Shown here: positions 11,580 through 19,563 of the stretch, piece after piece
Numbering within the stretch: position 1 is the first letter of the stretch
Layout: every line of letters starts with the position of its first letter
NCBI RefSeq assembly: GCF_006540085.1
Contig: NZ_BJOG01000001.1
Location: 310,001-374,000, forward strand
From: Microbacterium oxydans
GTDB lineage: Bacteria; Actinomycetota; Actinomycetes; Actinomycetales; Microbacteriaceae
Reading direction: 5' to 3'
DNA length: 64,000 bases
Translations under genes and position numbers: made by a program
The notes under the pieces: generated by a model
Databases searched by the model: none
What the model was told of the DNA's origin: nothing
What the model saw: the letters and a program-made list of their open reading frames with translations, nothing else

Positions 11580-12013
11580 GGGTGCTCCCTTGTCGTCGAA
11601 CTGTGACGCGTTGTCGTCGGCCCTGCCGGTGCAGGGCTTCCCATGCTAGCCCCACAGTCCGGCGTATCCCTACGCCGAGGTTCCTGTCATTCGACGGTCG
11701 GCTCTCCACACCGTCTGGTGATCGGATCGCGCCCTGAATGACTTAACTCCTTAACGGTGTTAACAGCTGTGGATACTGTGGATAAGTCGGTGGATAGCAA
11801 GAGCGAGTAGGGAACTACACAGTTGTCAGTTGTGGAAACCCTGAGGAATCCGCGGGTTGGCGGGGGTGAGGTGCTCGAAGCCCCTCCCGGAGTTATCCAC
11901 AGGTTTGGGTGATCGACCCACATTCGTCCCGATCGAATCCACGGTCATCCACAAGTTATCCACATGTGCATAGAGGTATCAATCGAGAGATCAGAACCCC
12001 AGTCCGGGTGACA
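11580..12013. other. oriC: Candidate replication origin oriC (dnaA-dnaN spacer)
   Basis: The spacer has no credible gene. Perfect DnaA boxes TTATCCACA occur on the plus strand at 11893-11901 and 11956-11964 and on the minus strand at 11777-11785. One-mismatch boxes lie at 11768-11776 (minus) and 11945-11953 (plus), and weaker ones near 11702, 11789 and 11831. Boxes left of about 11.8 kb point one way and those right of 11.89 kb the other. An AT-richer stretch with ACTTAACTCCTTAACGG and TTAACA (11740-11765) is the best guess for the unwinding element. Gene order, box clustering and the change of gene strand across this point all support an origin. Confidence 0.85.
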
Positions 12014-12059
12014 AAAAAGGGGAGGTCCGCACCCGATCAGGTGCGGACCTCCCCTTTTT
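12014..12059. terminator. Strong bidirectional terminator after dnaA
   Basis: A perfect 20-bp stem (12014-12033 with 12040-12059) has a CGATCA loop. It runs from a five-A tract through GGGGAGGTCCGCACC to the matching five-T tract, so it is a textbook intrinsic terminator in both directions. It separates the dnaA 3' end from the origin. Confidence 0.95.
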
Positions 12060-12074
12060 CCGAGACGCGGCGTG

Positions 12075-13469
12075 TCAGCGCCGTCCCAGCTGGGTCGTGA
12101 TCTCGGTGACCTGGTTGTAGATGGAGCGACGCTCCTTCATGAGCTCGCTGATCTTCTTGTACGCGTACATGACGGTCGTATGGTCGCGGTTGCCGAACAG
12201 CTGCCCGATCTTGGGGAGGGAGAGGTTCGTCCGTTCCCGGCAGAGGTACATGGCGATCTGTCGAGCGGTGGCGATCTGCTGCGAGCGGCTGGACCCGTAC
12301 AGGTCGTCGACGGTGAGCTTGAAGTACTGCGCGGTCGCCGTGATGATGTCGGTCGGCGAGATGATGTTGTCCTCTGCCGTGTCGATGATGTCGCGCAGCA
12401 CGGTCTGGGCGAGCGCGATGTCGAGAGGCGATCGATTGAGGCTCGCGAACGCGGAGACGCGGATCAGTGCACCCTCCAGCTCGCGGATGTTGGATGACAC
12501 CACCGTGGCGATGTACTCGAGCACCTCGTCGGGGATGTGCAGAGACTCGCTCTGGGCCTTCTTGCGGAGAATGGCGATGCGGGTCTCCAGGTCGGGCGCC
12601 TGGACGTCGGTGATGAGACCCCACTCGAAGCGGCTGCGCATCCTGTCCTCGAAGCCGGTGAGGAGCTTGGGAGCCACGTCGCTGGTGATGACTACCTGCT
12701 TGTTGTGGTCGTGCAGGGTGTTGAACGTGTGGAAGAAGGCTTCCTGGGTCTCGGCCCGCCCCTGCAGGAACTGGATGTCGTCGATGAGGAGGATGTCGAC
12801 TTCCCGGTATCGCGCCTGGAAGGCAGCACCCCGGTTGTTGGCGATGGAGTTGATGAAGTCGTTCGTGAACTCCTCGCTGGAGACGTATCTGACCTTCACC
12901 CCCGCGTAGAGGGACTGCGCGTAATCGCCGATGGCGTGGAGGAGGTGGGTCTTGCCCAGTCCGGAGTCGCCGTAGATGAAGAGGGGGTTGTACGCCTTGG
13001 CCGGTGCTTCGGCGACCGCGACGGCGGCTGCGTGGGCGAAGCGGTTGGATTGTCCGATCACGAAGTTGTCGAAGGTGTACTTCGGGTTGAGGCGCGACTC
13101 GTGGCGCATCGGGGTGGGCGCAGGCTCCATGGGGGATTCGCTGCGCGTCTGCTCCTGACGACCGAAGTCGCCGACGGCGATCGGCGCGGTCTGCTGCTCG
13201 GCGAGCTCGTGGTTGACCACGACGCGGTAGGAGGTGACCTCCTCGCCGATGTGCGAGAGGGCCTCCATGATCGGGAGACGCAGACGCTTGTTGATCTGCG
13301 CGGCCGTGAGATCGTTCGGAACCTCGAGATAGAGCGTGGCCGACATCACTCCGGCCGGGACGGCCAGGCTGAGGAAGCCCTGCAGTTGGGGTGTCACCCG
13401 GTCGTCGTCGACCAGAAGCTCCTGCACCGTGGTCCAGATGGGGACATCGGGCTGGGCAGGTGAGGACAT
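12075..13469 (-). CDS. dnaA: Chromosomal replication initiator DnaA
   Basis: A 464-residue AAA+ initiator. Domain I is at about 1-85, followed by a short linker domain II. The AAA+ domain carries Walker A GDSGLGKT (167-174) and Walker B ILLIDDIQF (Asp230, Asp231). Domain IV has the DnaA-box-binding signature RDHTTVMYA near the C terminus. The start is the ATG at 13469. Two perfect DnaA boxes lie upstream (13517-13525 and 13617-13625), which suggests autoregulation. It is 464 residues long, short for an actinobacterial DnaA because domain II is reduced. Confidence 0.98.
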   Translation of the reverse strand: MSSPAQPDVPIWTTVQELLVDDDRVTPQLQGFLSLAVPAGVMSATLYLEVPNDLTAAQINKRLRLPIMEALSHIGEEVTSYRVVVNHELAEQQTAPIAVGDFGRQEQTRSESPMEPAPTPMRHESRLNPKYTFDNFVIGQSNRFAHAAAVAVAEAPAKAYNPLFIYGDSGLGKTHLLHAIGDYAQSLYAGVKVRYVSSEEFTNDFINSIANNRGAAFQARYREVDILLIDDIQFLQGRAETQEAFFHTFNTLHDHNKQVVITSDVAPKLLTGFEDRMRSRFEWGLITDVQAPDLETRIAILRKKAQSESLHIPDEVLEYIATVVSSNIRELEGALIRVSAFASLNRSPLDIALAQTVLRDIIDTAEDNIISPTDIITATAQYFKLTVDDLYGSSRSQQIATARQIAMYLCRERTNLSLPKIGQLFGNRDHTTVMYAYKKISELMKERRSIYNQVTEITTQLGRR

Positions 13470-13785
13470 GACGCTCCGGACGGGTGATCGAGGCGGGGTC
13501 TACGTGCCGTGTCCCCTGTGGATAACTTAGGATGCCACGGTAGTCATCCCGGCTGTGAACGGCAACCTGCCCTTGGAATCACGCGGGCGTGTTGCGTCGA
13601 CGCGAGGTCCGGAGGTTGTGGATAATGGCTGTGCACCCGGTACCGCGCGACGGCTCCGTGAGAGCCCAGATTTGCTCTGTGCGCCGGTAAGACGTACCCT
13701 TAGTTGGTTGACTTATGCCATTTTTGGCAGTACCCCATGTCTCCGGTCGAAGTGAACCCGGTGGCAGCATTCCCGGAGTGATTCC
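13470..13785. promoter_or_regulatory. dnaA-rpmH divergent promoter region with DnaA boxes
   Basis: This 316-bp spacer separates dnaA (minus) from rpmH (plus). Perfect minus-strand DnaA boxes lie at 13517-13525 and 13617-13625. The first overlaps a possible dnaA -10 element TAAGTT, consistent with DnaA repressing its own gene. For rpmH, TTGACT at 13708-13713 is a good -35 with a TACCCC-like -10 17 bp further on. No gene is apparent in the spacer. Confidence 0.6.
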
Positions 13786-13923
13786 ATGAGCAAGCGCACC
13801 TTCCAGCCCAACAACCGTCGTCGCGCCAAGAAGCACGGCTTCCGCGCCCGCATGCGTACGCGTGCCGGCCGTGGCATCCTCGCCGCCCGCCGCGCGAAGG
13901 GCCGCACCGAGCTCTCTGCGTAG
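13786..13923 (+). CDS. rpmH: 50S ribosomal protein L34
   Basis: A 45-residue, extremely basic protein: [19 protein letters not shown] at the start, then [19 protein letters not shown], ending TELSA. This is the canonical L34 sequence of the large ribosomal subunit. It begins the conserved rpmH-rnpA-yidD-yidC-jag-rsmG series and ends 6 bp before rnpA. A GGAG motif lies 6-9 nt before the ATG. Confidence 0.98.
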   Translation: MSKRTFQPNNRRRAKKHGFRARMRTRAGRGILAARRAKGRTELSA

Positions 13924-13929
13924 TCCGCT

Positions 13930-14286
13930 GTGCTCGCCCGCCCGTATCGGCTGACTCGCGGGAGCGACTATCGTCTGGTCGTTCGTCGCGGATCCCGTTG
14001 TGGCGGGGCGCGTGTCATCACCTCGGTGTTGACCACGGGCGAGAACAGAGCCGCGAGGTTCGGATTCATCATCAGCAAGCAGGTGGGCACCGCAGTGGTG
14101 CGCAACTCCGTGCGTCGTCGGCTCAAGGCGGTGTGCGCGGAGGCGCTTCCACGGGTTCCTGAGGGCACGGATGTCGTCATCCGTGCCCTTCCTGCGTCTG
14201 CGACCGCCTCTTACGCGGAGCTTCGAGCCGATGTCGATCGGTGCCTCCGCCGCCTGGAGCCGGCGGCTTCCGCGGTGTCGGCATGA
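13930..14286 (+). CDS. rnpA: Ribonuclease P protein component
   Basis: A 118-residue basic protein that assists the RNA subunit of RNase P in maturing tRNA 5' ends. The RNR signature is VVRNSVRRRLKAVCAEAL (about 56-73), preceded by RFGFIISKQVGTA. The start is a GTG 6 bp after rpmH. Its stop overlaps the yidD start by ATGA. The C-terminal Ala/Ser tail is not conserved. Confidence 0.96.
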   Translation: MLARPYRLTRGSDYRLVVRRGSRCGGARVITSVLTTGENRAARFGFIISKQVGTAVVRNSVRRRLKAVCAEALPRVPEGTDVVIRALPASATASYAELRADVDRCLRRLEPAASAVSA

Positions 14287-14633
14287 CCGCCCTTCCGGGG
14301 TCGTCCGTCGGGACCGCACATCTGCATGCGCAGGACCTGGTGCGGAGCATTCCGGTGATCCCGCGGAATCTCGTGCTGGGGTTCCTCACCGCCTACCGCA
14401 AGGTCATCTCGCCGATGTATGGAGATGTCTGTGCGTACTACCCCAGCTGTTCCGCCTACGCTGTAGGTGCGGTGCAGCAGCACGGCGCAGTGAAGGGGGC
14501 GGCGCTCTCCGCATGGCGCATCCTCCGCTGCAACCCCTGGACCACCGGCGGCGTCGATGACGTCCGTCCGCACGAACACTTCCGTTACGACCTGACCGCA
14601 CACGGTTTCGTCGTCCCTTCCCGAAAGGACTGA
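14283..14633 (+). CDS. yidD: Membrane protein insertion efficiency factor YidD
   Basis: A 116-residue protein with the YidD core IPRNLVLGFLTAYRKVISPMYGDVCAYYPSCSAYAVGAVQQHGAVKGAALSAWRILRCNPW, including the Cys-rich YYPSCSAYA and RCNPWTTGGVDDV motifs. It assists YidC-dependent membrane protein insertion. I start it at the ATG at 14283, which gives an ATGA overlap with rnpA; the open frame upstream lies inside rnpA. Residues 1-20 are a variable extension. Confidence 0.94.
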   Translation: MTALPGSSVGTAHLHAQDLVRSIPVIPRNLVLGFLTAYRKVISPMYGDVCAYYPSCSAYAVGAVQQHGAVKGAALSAWRILRCNPWTTGGVDDVRPHEHFRYDLTAHGFVVPSRKD

Positions 14634-14636
14634 TCG

Positions 14637-15707
14637 GTGGGTCTTGACCTTCTGCTCGCCAGCGCGACTCCCAGCCCTCAACCGGCGGGGGGTGGCTTCG
14701 ATCTGATCGGCACCATCCTGTGGCCGCTCAAGTGGGTGGTCGAGCTGATCCTCGTCGCCTGGCACTGGCTGCTGACGGCTGTCGGTCTGCCCGCGGCCTC
14801 CGGCATCACCTGGGTGCTGTCGATCGTCGGACTCGTGATCGTCGTCCGCGCTGCTCTCATTCCGCTGTTCGTCAAGCAGATCAAGAGCCAGCGCAAGATG
14901 ATGGAAATCGCTCCTGAACTGCGAAAAGTTCAGGAGAAGTACCGCGGCAAGAAGGATCAGCTCTCTCGTGAGGCCATGAGCCGCGAGACCATGGCGCTGT
15001 ACAAGAAGCACGGTACGACACCGATGTCGAGCTGTCTGCCGCTTCTGGTGCAGATGCCGATCTTCTTCTCGCTCTACAGCGTGCTGAGCGATGTCAGCAA
15101 GCACGCTCGAGACAACATCGGTGGTGTCGGTCTCCTCAGCCCGGAGCTGACGAAGGAGTTCTACGACGCGAAGCTGTTCGGCGTGGCGTCGCTGCACGAG
15201 ACGCTGGGTAACGCGATCGATGCGCAGAACACGACGGCCATCATCATCCTGGTCACACTCGTGGTGCTCATGATCGGGTCGCAGTTCTTCACGCAGCTGC
15301 AGATCATCTCCAAGAACCTGTCGCCCGAGGCCAAGACCGGCCAGGCGTACCAGATGCAGAAGATCATGCTGTACGTGTTGCCGCTGGGCTTCATCTTCTC
15401 GGGTGTCTTCTTCCCGCTCGGCGTCGTCGTGTACTGGTTCATCTCGAACCTCTGGACCATGGGTCAGCAGTTCCTCGTCATCCGCGAGATGCCCACTCCC
15501 GGTTCCGAAGCTGCCAAGGCACGCGAGGAGCGTCTTGCACGCAAGGGCAAGGCGATCGATTCCTCCGGCAAGGTCGTTCCGATGGCCGCCTACGAGGCTG
15601 AGCAGCAGCGTCTGCTCGAAGAGGCCGAGAAGGCGAAGGCAGAAGCACCGAAGCGTCAGCAGCCGGTCGGCAAGAAGCGTGCGAAGAAGAAGGGGAGCGG
15701 TTCATGA
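14637..15707 (+). CDS. yidC: Membrane protein insertase YidC
   Basis: A 356-residue insertase of the YidC/Oxa1/Alb3 family that inserts proteins into the cytoplasmic membrane. The first hydrophobic segment is at about 28-70, the conserved hydrophilic-groove Arg is in VIVVRAALIPLF, the cytoplasmic hairpin is about 80-120 and further helices lie at about 118-285. The C-terminal tail (290-356) is rich in Lys/Arg/Ala, as in other actinobacterial members, and may contact the ribosome. The start is the GTG at 14637, 3 bp after yidD. It overlaps the next gene by ATGA. Confidence 0.97.
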   Translation: MGLDLLLASATPSPQPAGGGFDLIGTILWPLKWVVELILVAWHWLLTAVGLPAASGITWVLSIVGLVIVVRAALIPLFVKQIKSQRKMMEIAPELRKVQEKYRGKKDQLSREAMSRETMALYKKHGTTPMSSCLPLLVQMPIFFSLYSVLSDVSKHARDNIGGVGLLSPELTKEFYDAKLFGVASLHETLGNAIDAQNTTAIIILVTLVVLMIGSQFFTQLQIISKNLSPEAKTGQAYQMQKIMLYVLPLGFIFSGVFFPLGVVVYWFISNLWTMGQQFLVIREMPTPGSEAAKAREERLARKGKAIDSSGKVVPMAAYEAEQQRLLEEAEKAKAEAPKRQQPVGKKRAKKKGSGS

Positions 15708-16195
15708 GCGAGACCATGACCGACAACACCGAGCCGACTGTGGCCCAGCTCGAGAACGAGGGAGACGTCGCGGCGGACTACCTCGAGGAGCTTCTCGACA
15801 TCGCGGACATCGACGGTGATCTGAACCTGGATGTGCGGCAGGGCCGGGCATACGTCTCCGTCGAGGCTGAGGGCGATGCGCTGGCGTTGCTCTCCGCTCC
15901 GGAGACCGTGCAGGCTCTGCAGGAGCTGACTCGTCTCGCGGTGCAGAGCAAGACCGGTTCCTTCTCACGACTGATCCTCGACATCGCAGGCTCGCGCGAC
16001 ACGCGTCGTCGTCAGCTGGAGACCCTGGTCGACGCCGCGGCCGCCAAACTCGACGAGGGTTCCTCCCAGGCATCTCTGCCCTCGATGTCGAGCTATGAGC
16101 GCAAGCTCGTCCATGACATCGCCGCCGACCGGGGCCTTGTCTCCGAGTCCTACGGCGAGGGTGCTGACCGTCACACGGTCCTGCGCCGACGCTGA
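15704..16195 (+). CDS. jag: Jag/KhpB-type KH-R3H RNA-binding protein
   Basis: A 163-residue protein with an acidic N terminus, a degenerate KH-II domain (about 22-100, including LNLDVRQGRAYVSVE and LILDIAGSRDTRR) and a C-terminal R3H domain (about 103-160, SYERKLVHDIAADRGLVSESYGEG). It lacks the Jag-N domain of Firmicute homologues, which is usual in actinobacteria. Homologues (KhpB/EloR) bind many RNAs and affect cell elongation and division. It is coupled to yidC by ATGA. A parS site lies immediately after its stop. Confidence 0.93.
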   Translation: MSETMTDNTEPTVAQLENEGDVAADYLEELLDIADIDGDLNLDVRQGRAYVSVEAEGDALALLSAPETVQALQELTRLAVQSKTGSFSRLILDIAGSRDTRRRQLETLVDAAAAKLDEGSSQASLPSMSSYERKLVHDIAADRGLVSESYGEGADRHTVLRRR

Positions 16196-16211
16196 CGTTT
16201 CACGTGAAACA
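16196..16211. other. parS site 1 (one mismatch)
   Basis: CGTTTCACGTGAAACA differs at one end base from the palindromic ParB site TGTTTCACGTGAAACA. It sits directly after the jag stop and 20 bp before rsmG. Confidence 0.9.
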
Positions 16212-16231
16212 TCGGTCGAACGGGGACGATC

Positions 16232-16855
16232 ATGAGTGATCTCGAGCAGGAGCCCTCTTCCGCTGCAGGTCTCTTCGGGGATCGTATCGACGTGGCGCGT
16301 GCCTTCACGGCTGCTCTTTCCCGCGAGGGGGAGGAGCGCGGCCTCATCGGCCCCCTCGAGCTCCCGCGCCTGTGGACGAGACACATCCTCAACAGTGCGA
16401 TCGCCGCTCCGCTGTTCCACGGTTCGGTGGCGGATATCGGTTCGGGGGCCGGCCTACCGGGGCTCGTGCTCGCGATCGCGCGTCCTGATGTGCAGTGGAC
16501 GCTGATCGAGCCGATGGAACGACGCGTCACTTGGCTCAACGAGCAGGTGGAGGCGCTGGATCTGTCCAACGTCGTGGTGCTGCGAGCTCGCGCGGAGGAC
16601 GTACGTCCTCCGGAGGGCTTCGATGTCGTCACTGCTCGTGCGGTGAGTGCGCTCCGTACCTTGATCCCGCTGACCGCACCGCTGGTTCGTGACGGTGGCG
16701 AGCTCACTCTGCTCAAAGGCATGAATGCAGCGAACGAGATCGATGCCGCACAGAAGCAGATCAAGAAGTTCCGCCTCTCGGACGTTCGCGTCGAGGTGCT
16801 GGGTGAGGGAGTCATCCCCGAGACGACTCGGGTGATTCGCGCGCGCGTCCGCTAG
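16232..16855 (+). CDS. rsmG: 16S rRNA (guanine-N7) methyltransferase RsmG (GidB)
   Basis: A 207-residue Rossmann-fold methyltransferase that makes m7G527 in 16S rRNA. The SAM-binding motif is VADIGSGAGLPGLVLAI (about 65-81), followed by LIEPMERRVTWLNEQ and VTARAVSALRTLIPLTAPL. Loss of RsmG in other bacteria gives low-level streptomycin resistance. Its position between jag and parA is canonical, although here 1.8 kb of parS-containing DNA separates it from parA. parS sites lie on both sides of the gene. Confidence 0.97.
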   Translation: MSDLEQEPSSAAGLFGDRIDVARAFTAALSREGEERGLIGPLELPRLWTRHILNSAIAAPLFHGSVADIGSGAGLPGLVLAIARPDVQWTLIEPMERRVTWLNEQVEALDLSNVVVLRARAEDVRPPEGFDVVTARAVSALRTLIPLTAPLVRDGGELTLLKGMNAANEIDAAQKQIKKFRLSDVRVEVLGEGVIPETTRVIRARVR

Positions 16856-16867
16856 TCACGTCTTCAT

Positions 16868-16903
<36 letters not shown>

Positions 16904-17265
16904 TGTTCATCGGCAGGATCTCATCGCTCGGGCATCACCGTCTCCGTGCTTTCGCGCCCGTAATGCCTCGCTCCGCGCGCGACCAACCAGGGCTATCACG
17001 ACCTCGACGAGACCGACTGCCCATCTGAAAGCGGATTCGCGCGCCGCACGCAGCGCGATGTTCGCCGGGAGAGGAGGCCCTATCGCCGCAGCTCCCCAGT
17101 TAGGACACCTCACCATCGCCATCACCATCGGCATCATGTCGCTCGAATGGTTCTGCATCGCTGGGAGAAGCTCGGAATCGTTGTGCACTACGTCTCGTGA
17201 GCACCACTAGCCAGGCATACTCGTGCGCTGCGTCGTGATGGCTCTGGTGCCGTCCGCGTACGCGG

Positions 17266-17281
17266 TGTTTCACGTGAAACG
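17266..17281. other. parS site 3 (one mismatch)
   Basis: TGTTTCACGTGAAACG, one end mismatch to the ParB consensus; it stands alone about 300 bp before the repeat array. Confidence 0.9.
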
Positions 17282-17561
17282 GGTACGCCAAAGAGGTGGC
17301 GTTCCGGGCGCGTGCCGATCTGGGAGGAGGGTTGTCGACTCGGACATCCGGCGTATAGCCCCGTGACATCCGGGGTGCGACATTCGCGGCACAACACCCC
17401 TGACGTGAAGCTCTGGCATAGACCCGGGGCGTTCGTGTTGCGCCAGCCCCGCATGATGGGGCGGTCCACGTGAGAGCTCGGTGGCCGGGAATCGTCCGGA
17501 CTAGGTTCAAGTGAATCCCGACATCGAAGGGTGGCGGCTTCATAATGTTGCTCTTCTACCG

Positions 17562-17767
17562 TGTTTCACGTGAAACATGCAGATCGGACCGCTGATGAAG
17601 CCCTCTCCGTCGAGGAGGGGGCTTGCTCTGCGCGGTAGAGAACAGATCTGTCGCGCGCCCAAGTCCCTGAGACTAGACGGAGTGTCGCAGGCAGCCGGCG
17701 GTGAGAAGCTCCTGGTGGCTGCTCGGTGGATGGCCTACGACGGCTTCATGGTCTTGCCTCTCGACGG
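17562..17767. repeat. parS repeat unit 1 (206 bp)
   Basis: The unit starts with perfect parS TGTTTCACGTGAAACA (17562-17577) followed by TGCAGATCGGACC. It contains GCGGTAGAGAACAGATCT (17632-17649), shared with unit 3, and AGACGGAGTGTCGCAGGCA (17675-17693), shared with both other units. The last 60 bp (from GCCGGCGGTGAGAAGCTCC) are almost identical to unit 2. Confidence 0.85.
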
Positions 17768-17960
17768 TGTTTCACGTGAAACATGCAGACCGGACCACCT
17801 ATGCCGGCCCTCTGGTCGAGGAGAGTGGGCTGAGTCATCCTCTGTCGCGCGTCCGGTCCCTGACAACAGACGGAGTGTCGCAGGCAGCCGGCGGTGAGAA
17901 GCTCCTGGTTGCTGCCCGGCGGATGGCATACGACGGCTTCGTGGTTTCGCCGGTCGACGG
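17768..17960. repeat. parS repeat unit 2 (193 bp)
   Basis: It begins with perfect parS (17768-17783) and TGCAGACCGGACC. It shares the GGTCGAGGAGAGTGGGCTGA block with unit 3 and AGACGGAGTGTCGCAGGCA (17868-17886) with units 1 and 3. The final 60 bp match unit 1 with about five substitutions. Confidence 0.85.
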
Positions 17961-18150
17961 TGTTTCACGTGAAACATGCAGACCAGACCGCCTCGGACGG
18001 CCCTTTGGTCGAAGAGAGTGGGCTGAGTCATCCTCTGTGCGGTAGAGAACAGATCTCGACGTGCGCCGGAAGCGCCTGAGGATAGACGGAGTGTCGCAGG
18101 CACCCGGGGGATAGAAGTTGTTGGTGGCTGCGAGTCGGATGGCGCCCGCC
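17961..18150. repeat. parS repeat unit 3 (degenerate 3' half)
   Basis: It begins with perfect parS (17961-17976) and TGCAGACCAGACC. It carries GCGGTAGAGAACAGATCT (18039-18056) as in unit 1, the GAGAGTGGGCTGAGTCATCC block as in unit 2, and AGACGGAGTGTCGCAGGCA (18084-18102). After that the similarity decays and no parS follows, so this is the eroding end of the array. Confidence 0.8.
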
Positions 18151-18459
18151 GGCTCTGCCGACACAGGGACATCTGAAACCACACGCGTGGCGCAACGCAG
18201 GGGCGGAGTTCCTCGCCGTGGCCGGTCAGAGGCGTGAGGACCACTCCCGTCTGAGTCAGTGGGTGGTGACACCGAAATATGACCGGCGCGACGGTGCCGA
18301 GCGCAGCGAAGCTCGTCACTCTGTCGGCGATACCATCAGGCGGCCCCGGCACACTCCGTCTACTGTGGAGACTCCTGCAAGTGGGGTGCGCTGTACCCGC
18401 CAGCACGGGAGAGGGCAGCCCGGCACGCTAGCTGTCGTCATCATCGCCACAGTGCGCAC

Positions 18460-18475
18460 TGTTTCACGTGAAACA
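18460..18475. other. parS site 7 (perfect)
   Basis: TGTTTCACGTGAAACA, 162 bp upstream of the parS that overlaps parA. Confidence 0.93.
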
Positions 18476-18606
18476 TCCGCCGTGCGGCGCATGAAGCGGA
18501 GCGGGAGAAGCCGGTATGGCGGAGACTGGCCGCGGGAACGAGGACCCCGACGTGCTTCGCTCGAGCTGCGACAGTGCTCTCGTCATCTAACGTCTCTGCT
18601 TGCGAT

Positions 18607-18612
18607 TAGAGT
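18607..18612 (+). promoter_or_regulatory. parAB promoter -10 element
   Basis: TAGAGT fits TANNNT. It is followed by an AAAGGAG ribosome-binding site (18627-18633) and the parA ATG at 18637. No strong -35 was found. Confidence 0.5.
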
Positions 18613-18636
18613 GGAACGCGGCCCCGAAAGGAGTGG

Positions 18637-19563
18637 ATGTTTCACGTGAAACCATCCGAGAAGACATCCTCGAGCGAATCGTTCGGGATGGACACGCCGC
18701 TTGCGCGGGAACTCGCTGACCTCTCCGCCCGCAGGCGCGCACTCGAAGGGGTTGCCGTGGAGTTCACCGGCGAAACCCGCGTTCTCACGGTGTCGAACCA
18801 GAAGGGTGGAGTGGGAAAGACCACCACCGCCGTGAACATCGCTTCCGCACTGGCAGGGATGGGCGGGAATGTGCTGGTCATCGACCTCGACCCGCAGGGA
18901 AACGCATCCACAGCCCTGGGAGTACCCCACAGTGCTGAGGTCTCCAGTGTCTACGACGTGCTGATCGACGAGCTTCCGCTGGCAGACATCGTGCAGCAGA
19001 GCCCGGAGGATCCCAACCTCTTCTGCGCACCGAGCACGATCCACCTCGCGGGGGCGGAGATCGAGCTGGTCGCGCAGGTCGCTCGAGAGCATCGTCTTCG
19101 TCGCGCGCTCGACGTGTACCTCGCAGAGCACCCGATGGACTTCGTCATCATCGACTGCCCACCCTCCCTGGGCCTGCTCACGATCAACGCCTTCACCGCC
19201 GCGACAGAGGTTTTCATCCCCATCCAGTGCGAGTACTACGCACTGGAAGGATTGAGCCAACTGCTCGGCAGCATTCAGATGATCCAGAAGCACCTGAACC
19301 CGGTGCTCCACCTCTCGACGATCCTGCTGACGATGTTTGATGGGCGTACCCGTCTGGCACAACAGGTCGCGGAGGAAGTGCGGACGCACTTCCCCGAGCA
19401 GGTGCTGGAGACCGTGATCCCTCGATCCGTACGGGTATCCGAGGCCCCGAGTTTCGGCCAGACCGTGATCGCCTACGACGCCCAATCCGCCGGCGCGATC
19501 GCATACCGTGAGGCCGCTGTTGAGATCGCGTCGCGCAGAGCGACGCAGAGCAAGGAGAAATGA
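18637..19563 (+). CDS. parA: Chromosome partitioning ATPase ParA (Soj)
   Basis: A 308-residue MinD/ParA-family ATPase that positions origin-proximal DNA together with ParB-parS. The deviant Walker A is KGGVGKTT (56-63), the Walker A' region is VIDLDPQGNAS and the Walker B is FVIIDCPPSLG. About 40 extra residues precede the ATPase core, typical of actinobacterial ParA. The start is the ATG at 18637 with AAAGGAG upstream; this choice places a parS site inside codons 1-6. It is coupled to parB by ATGA. Confidence 0.97.
   Translation: MFHVKPSEKTSSSESFGMDTPLARELADLSARRRALEGVAVEFTGETRVLTVSNQKGGVGKTTTAVNIASALAGMGGNVLVIDLDPQGNASTALGVPHSAEVSSVYDVLIDELPLADIVQQSPEDPNLFCAPSTIHLAGAEIELVAQVAREHRLRRALDVYLAEHPMDFVIIDCPPSLGLLTINAFTAATEVFIPIQCEYYALEGLSQLLGSIQMIQKHLNPVLHLSTILLTMFDGRTRLAQQVAEEVRTHFPEQVLETVIPRSVRVSEAPSFGQTVIAYDAQSAGAIAYREAAVEIASRRATQSKEK
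18638..18653. other. parS site 8, within the first codons of parA
   Basis: TGTTTCACGTGAAACC (one mismatch) begins at the second base of the parA start codon and encodes residues 2-6 (FHVKP). ParB binding here would cover the translation start and lie just downstream of the promoter, which suggests feedback control of parAB. Confidence 0.9.

Larger units (their letters stand above)
16904..18636. other. Gene-poor parS region between rsmG and parA
   Basis: About 1.7 kb holds no ORF I can support; the open frames present are in inconsistent phases and lack family features. It contains five parS sites (17266, 17562, 17768, 17961, 18460) in addition to the flanking ones. Three of these head direct repeats of about 190-206 bp. 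The stretch 16904-17265 and the stretch 18150-18450 show no recognisable feature beyond short imperfect repeats near 17110. Base composition stays high-GC, with no sign of a foreign insert. Confidence 0.75.

Noticed and set aside
13470..13785. dnaA-rpmH spacer as the replication origin
   Set aside because: It has only two DnaA boxes, one overlapping a likely dnaA promoter; the dnaA-dnaN spacer has more boxes, an AT-richer element and the usual actinobacterial position.
16904..17265. A transposon remnant or small RNA gene between rsmG and the repeat array
   Set aside because: No terminal repeats, transposase fragments, promoter-terminator pair or stable fold could be recognised by eye.
17577..18406. 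Several open frames of 106-223 codons across the parS repeats
   Set aside because: They change frame between repeat units, translate parS itself as VSRET or FHVKH, and match no family. Units 1 and 2 share one frame with a few synonymous differences, but unit 3 does not keep it.
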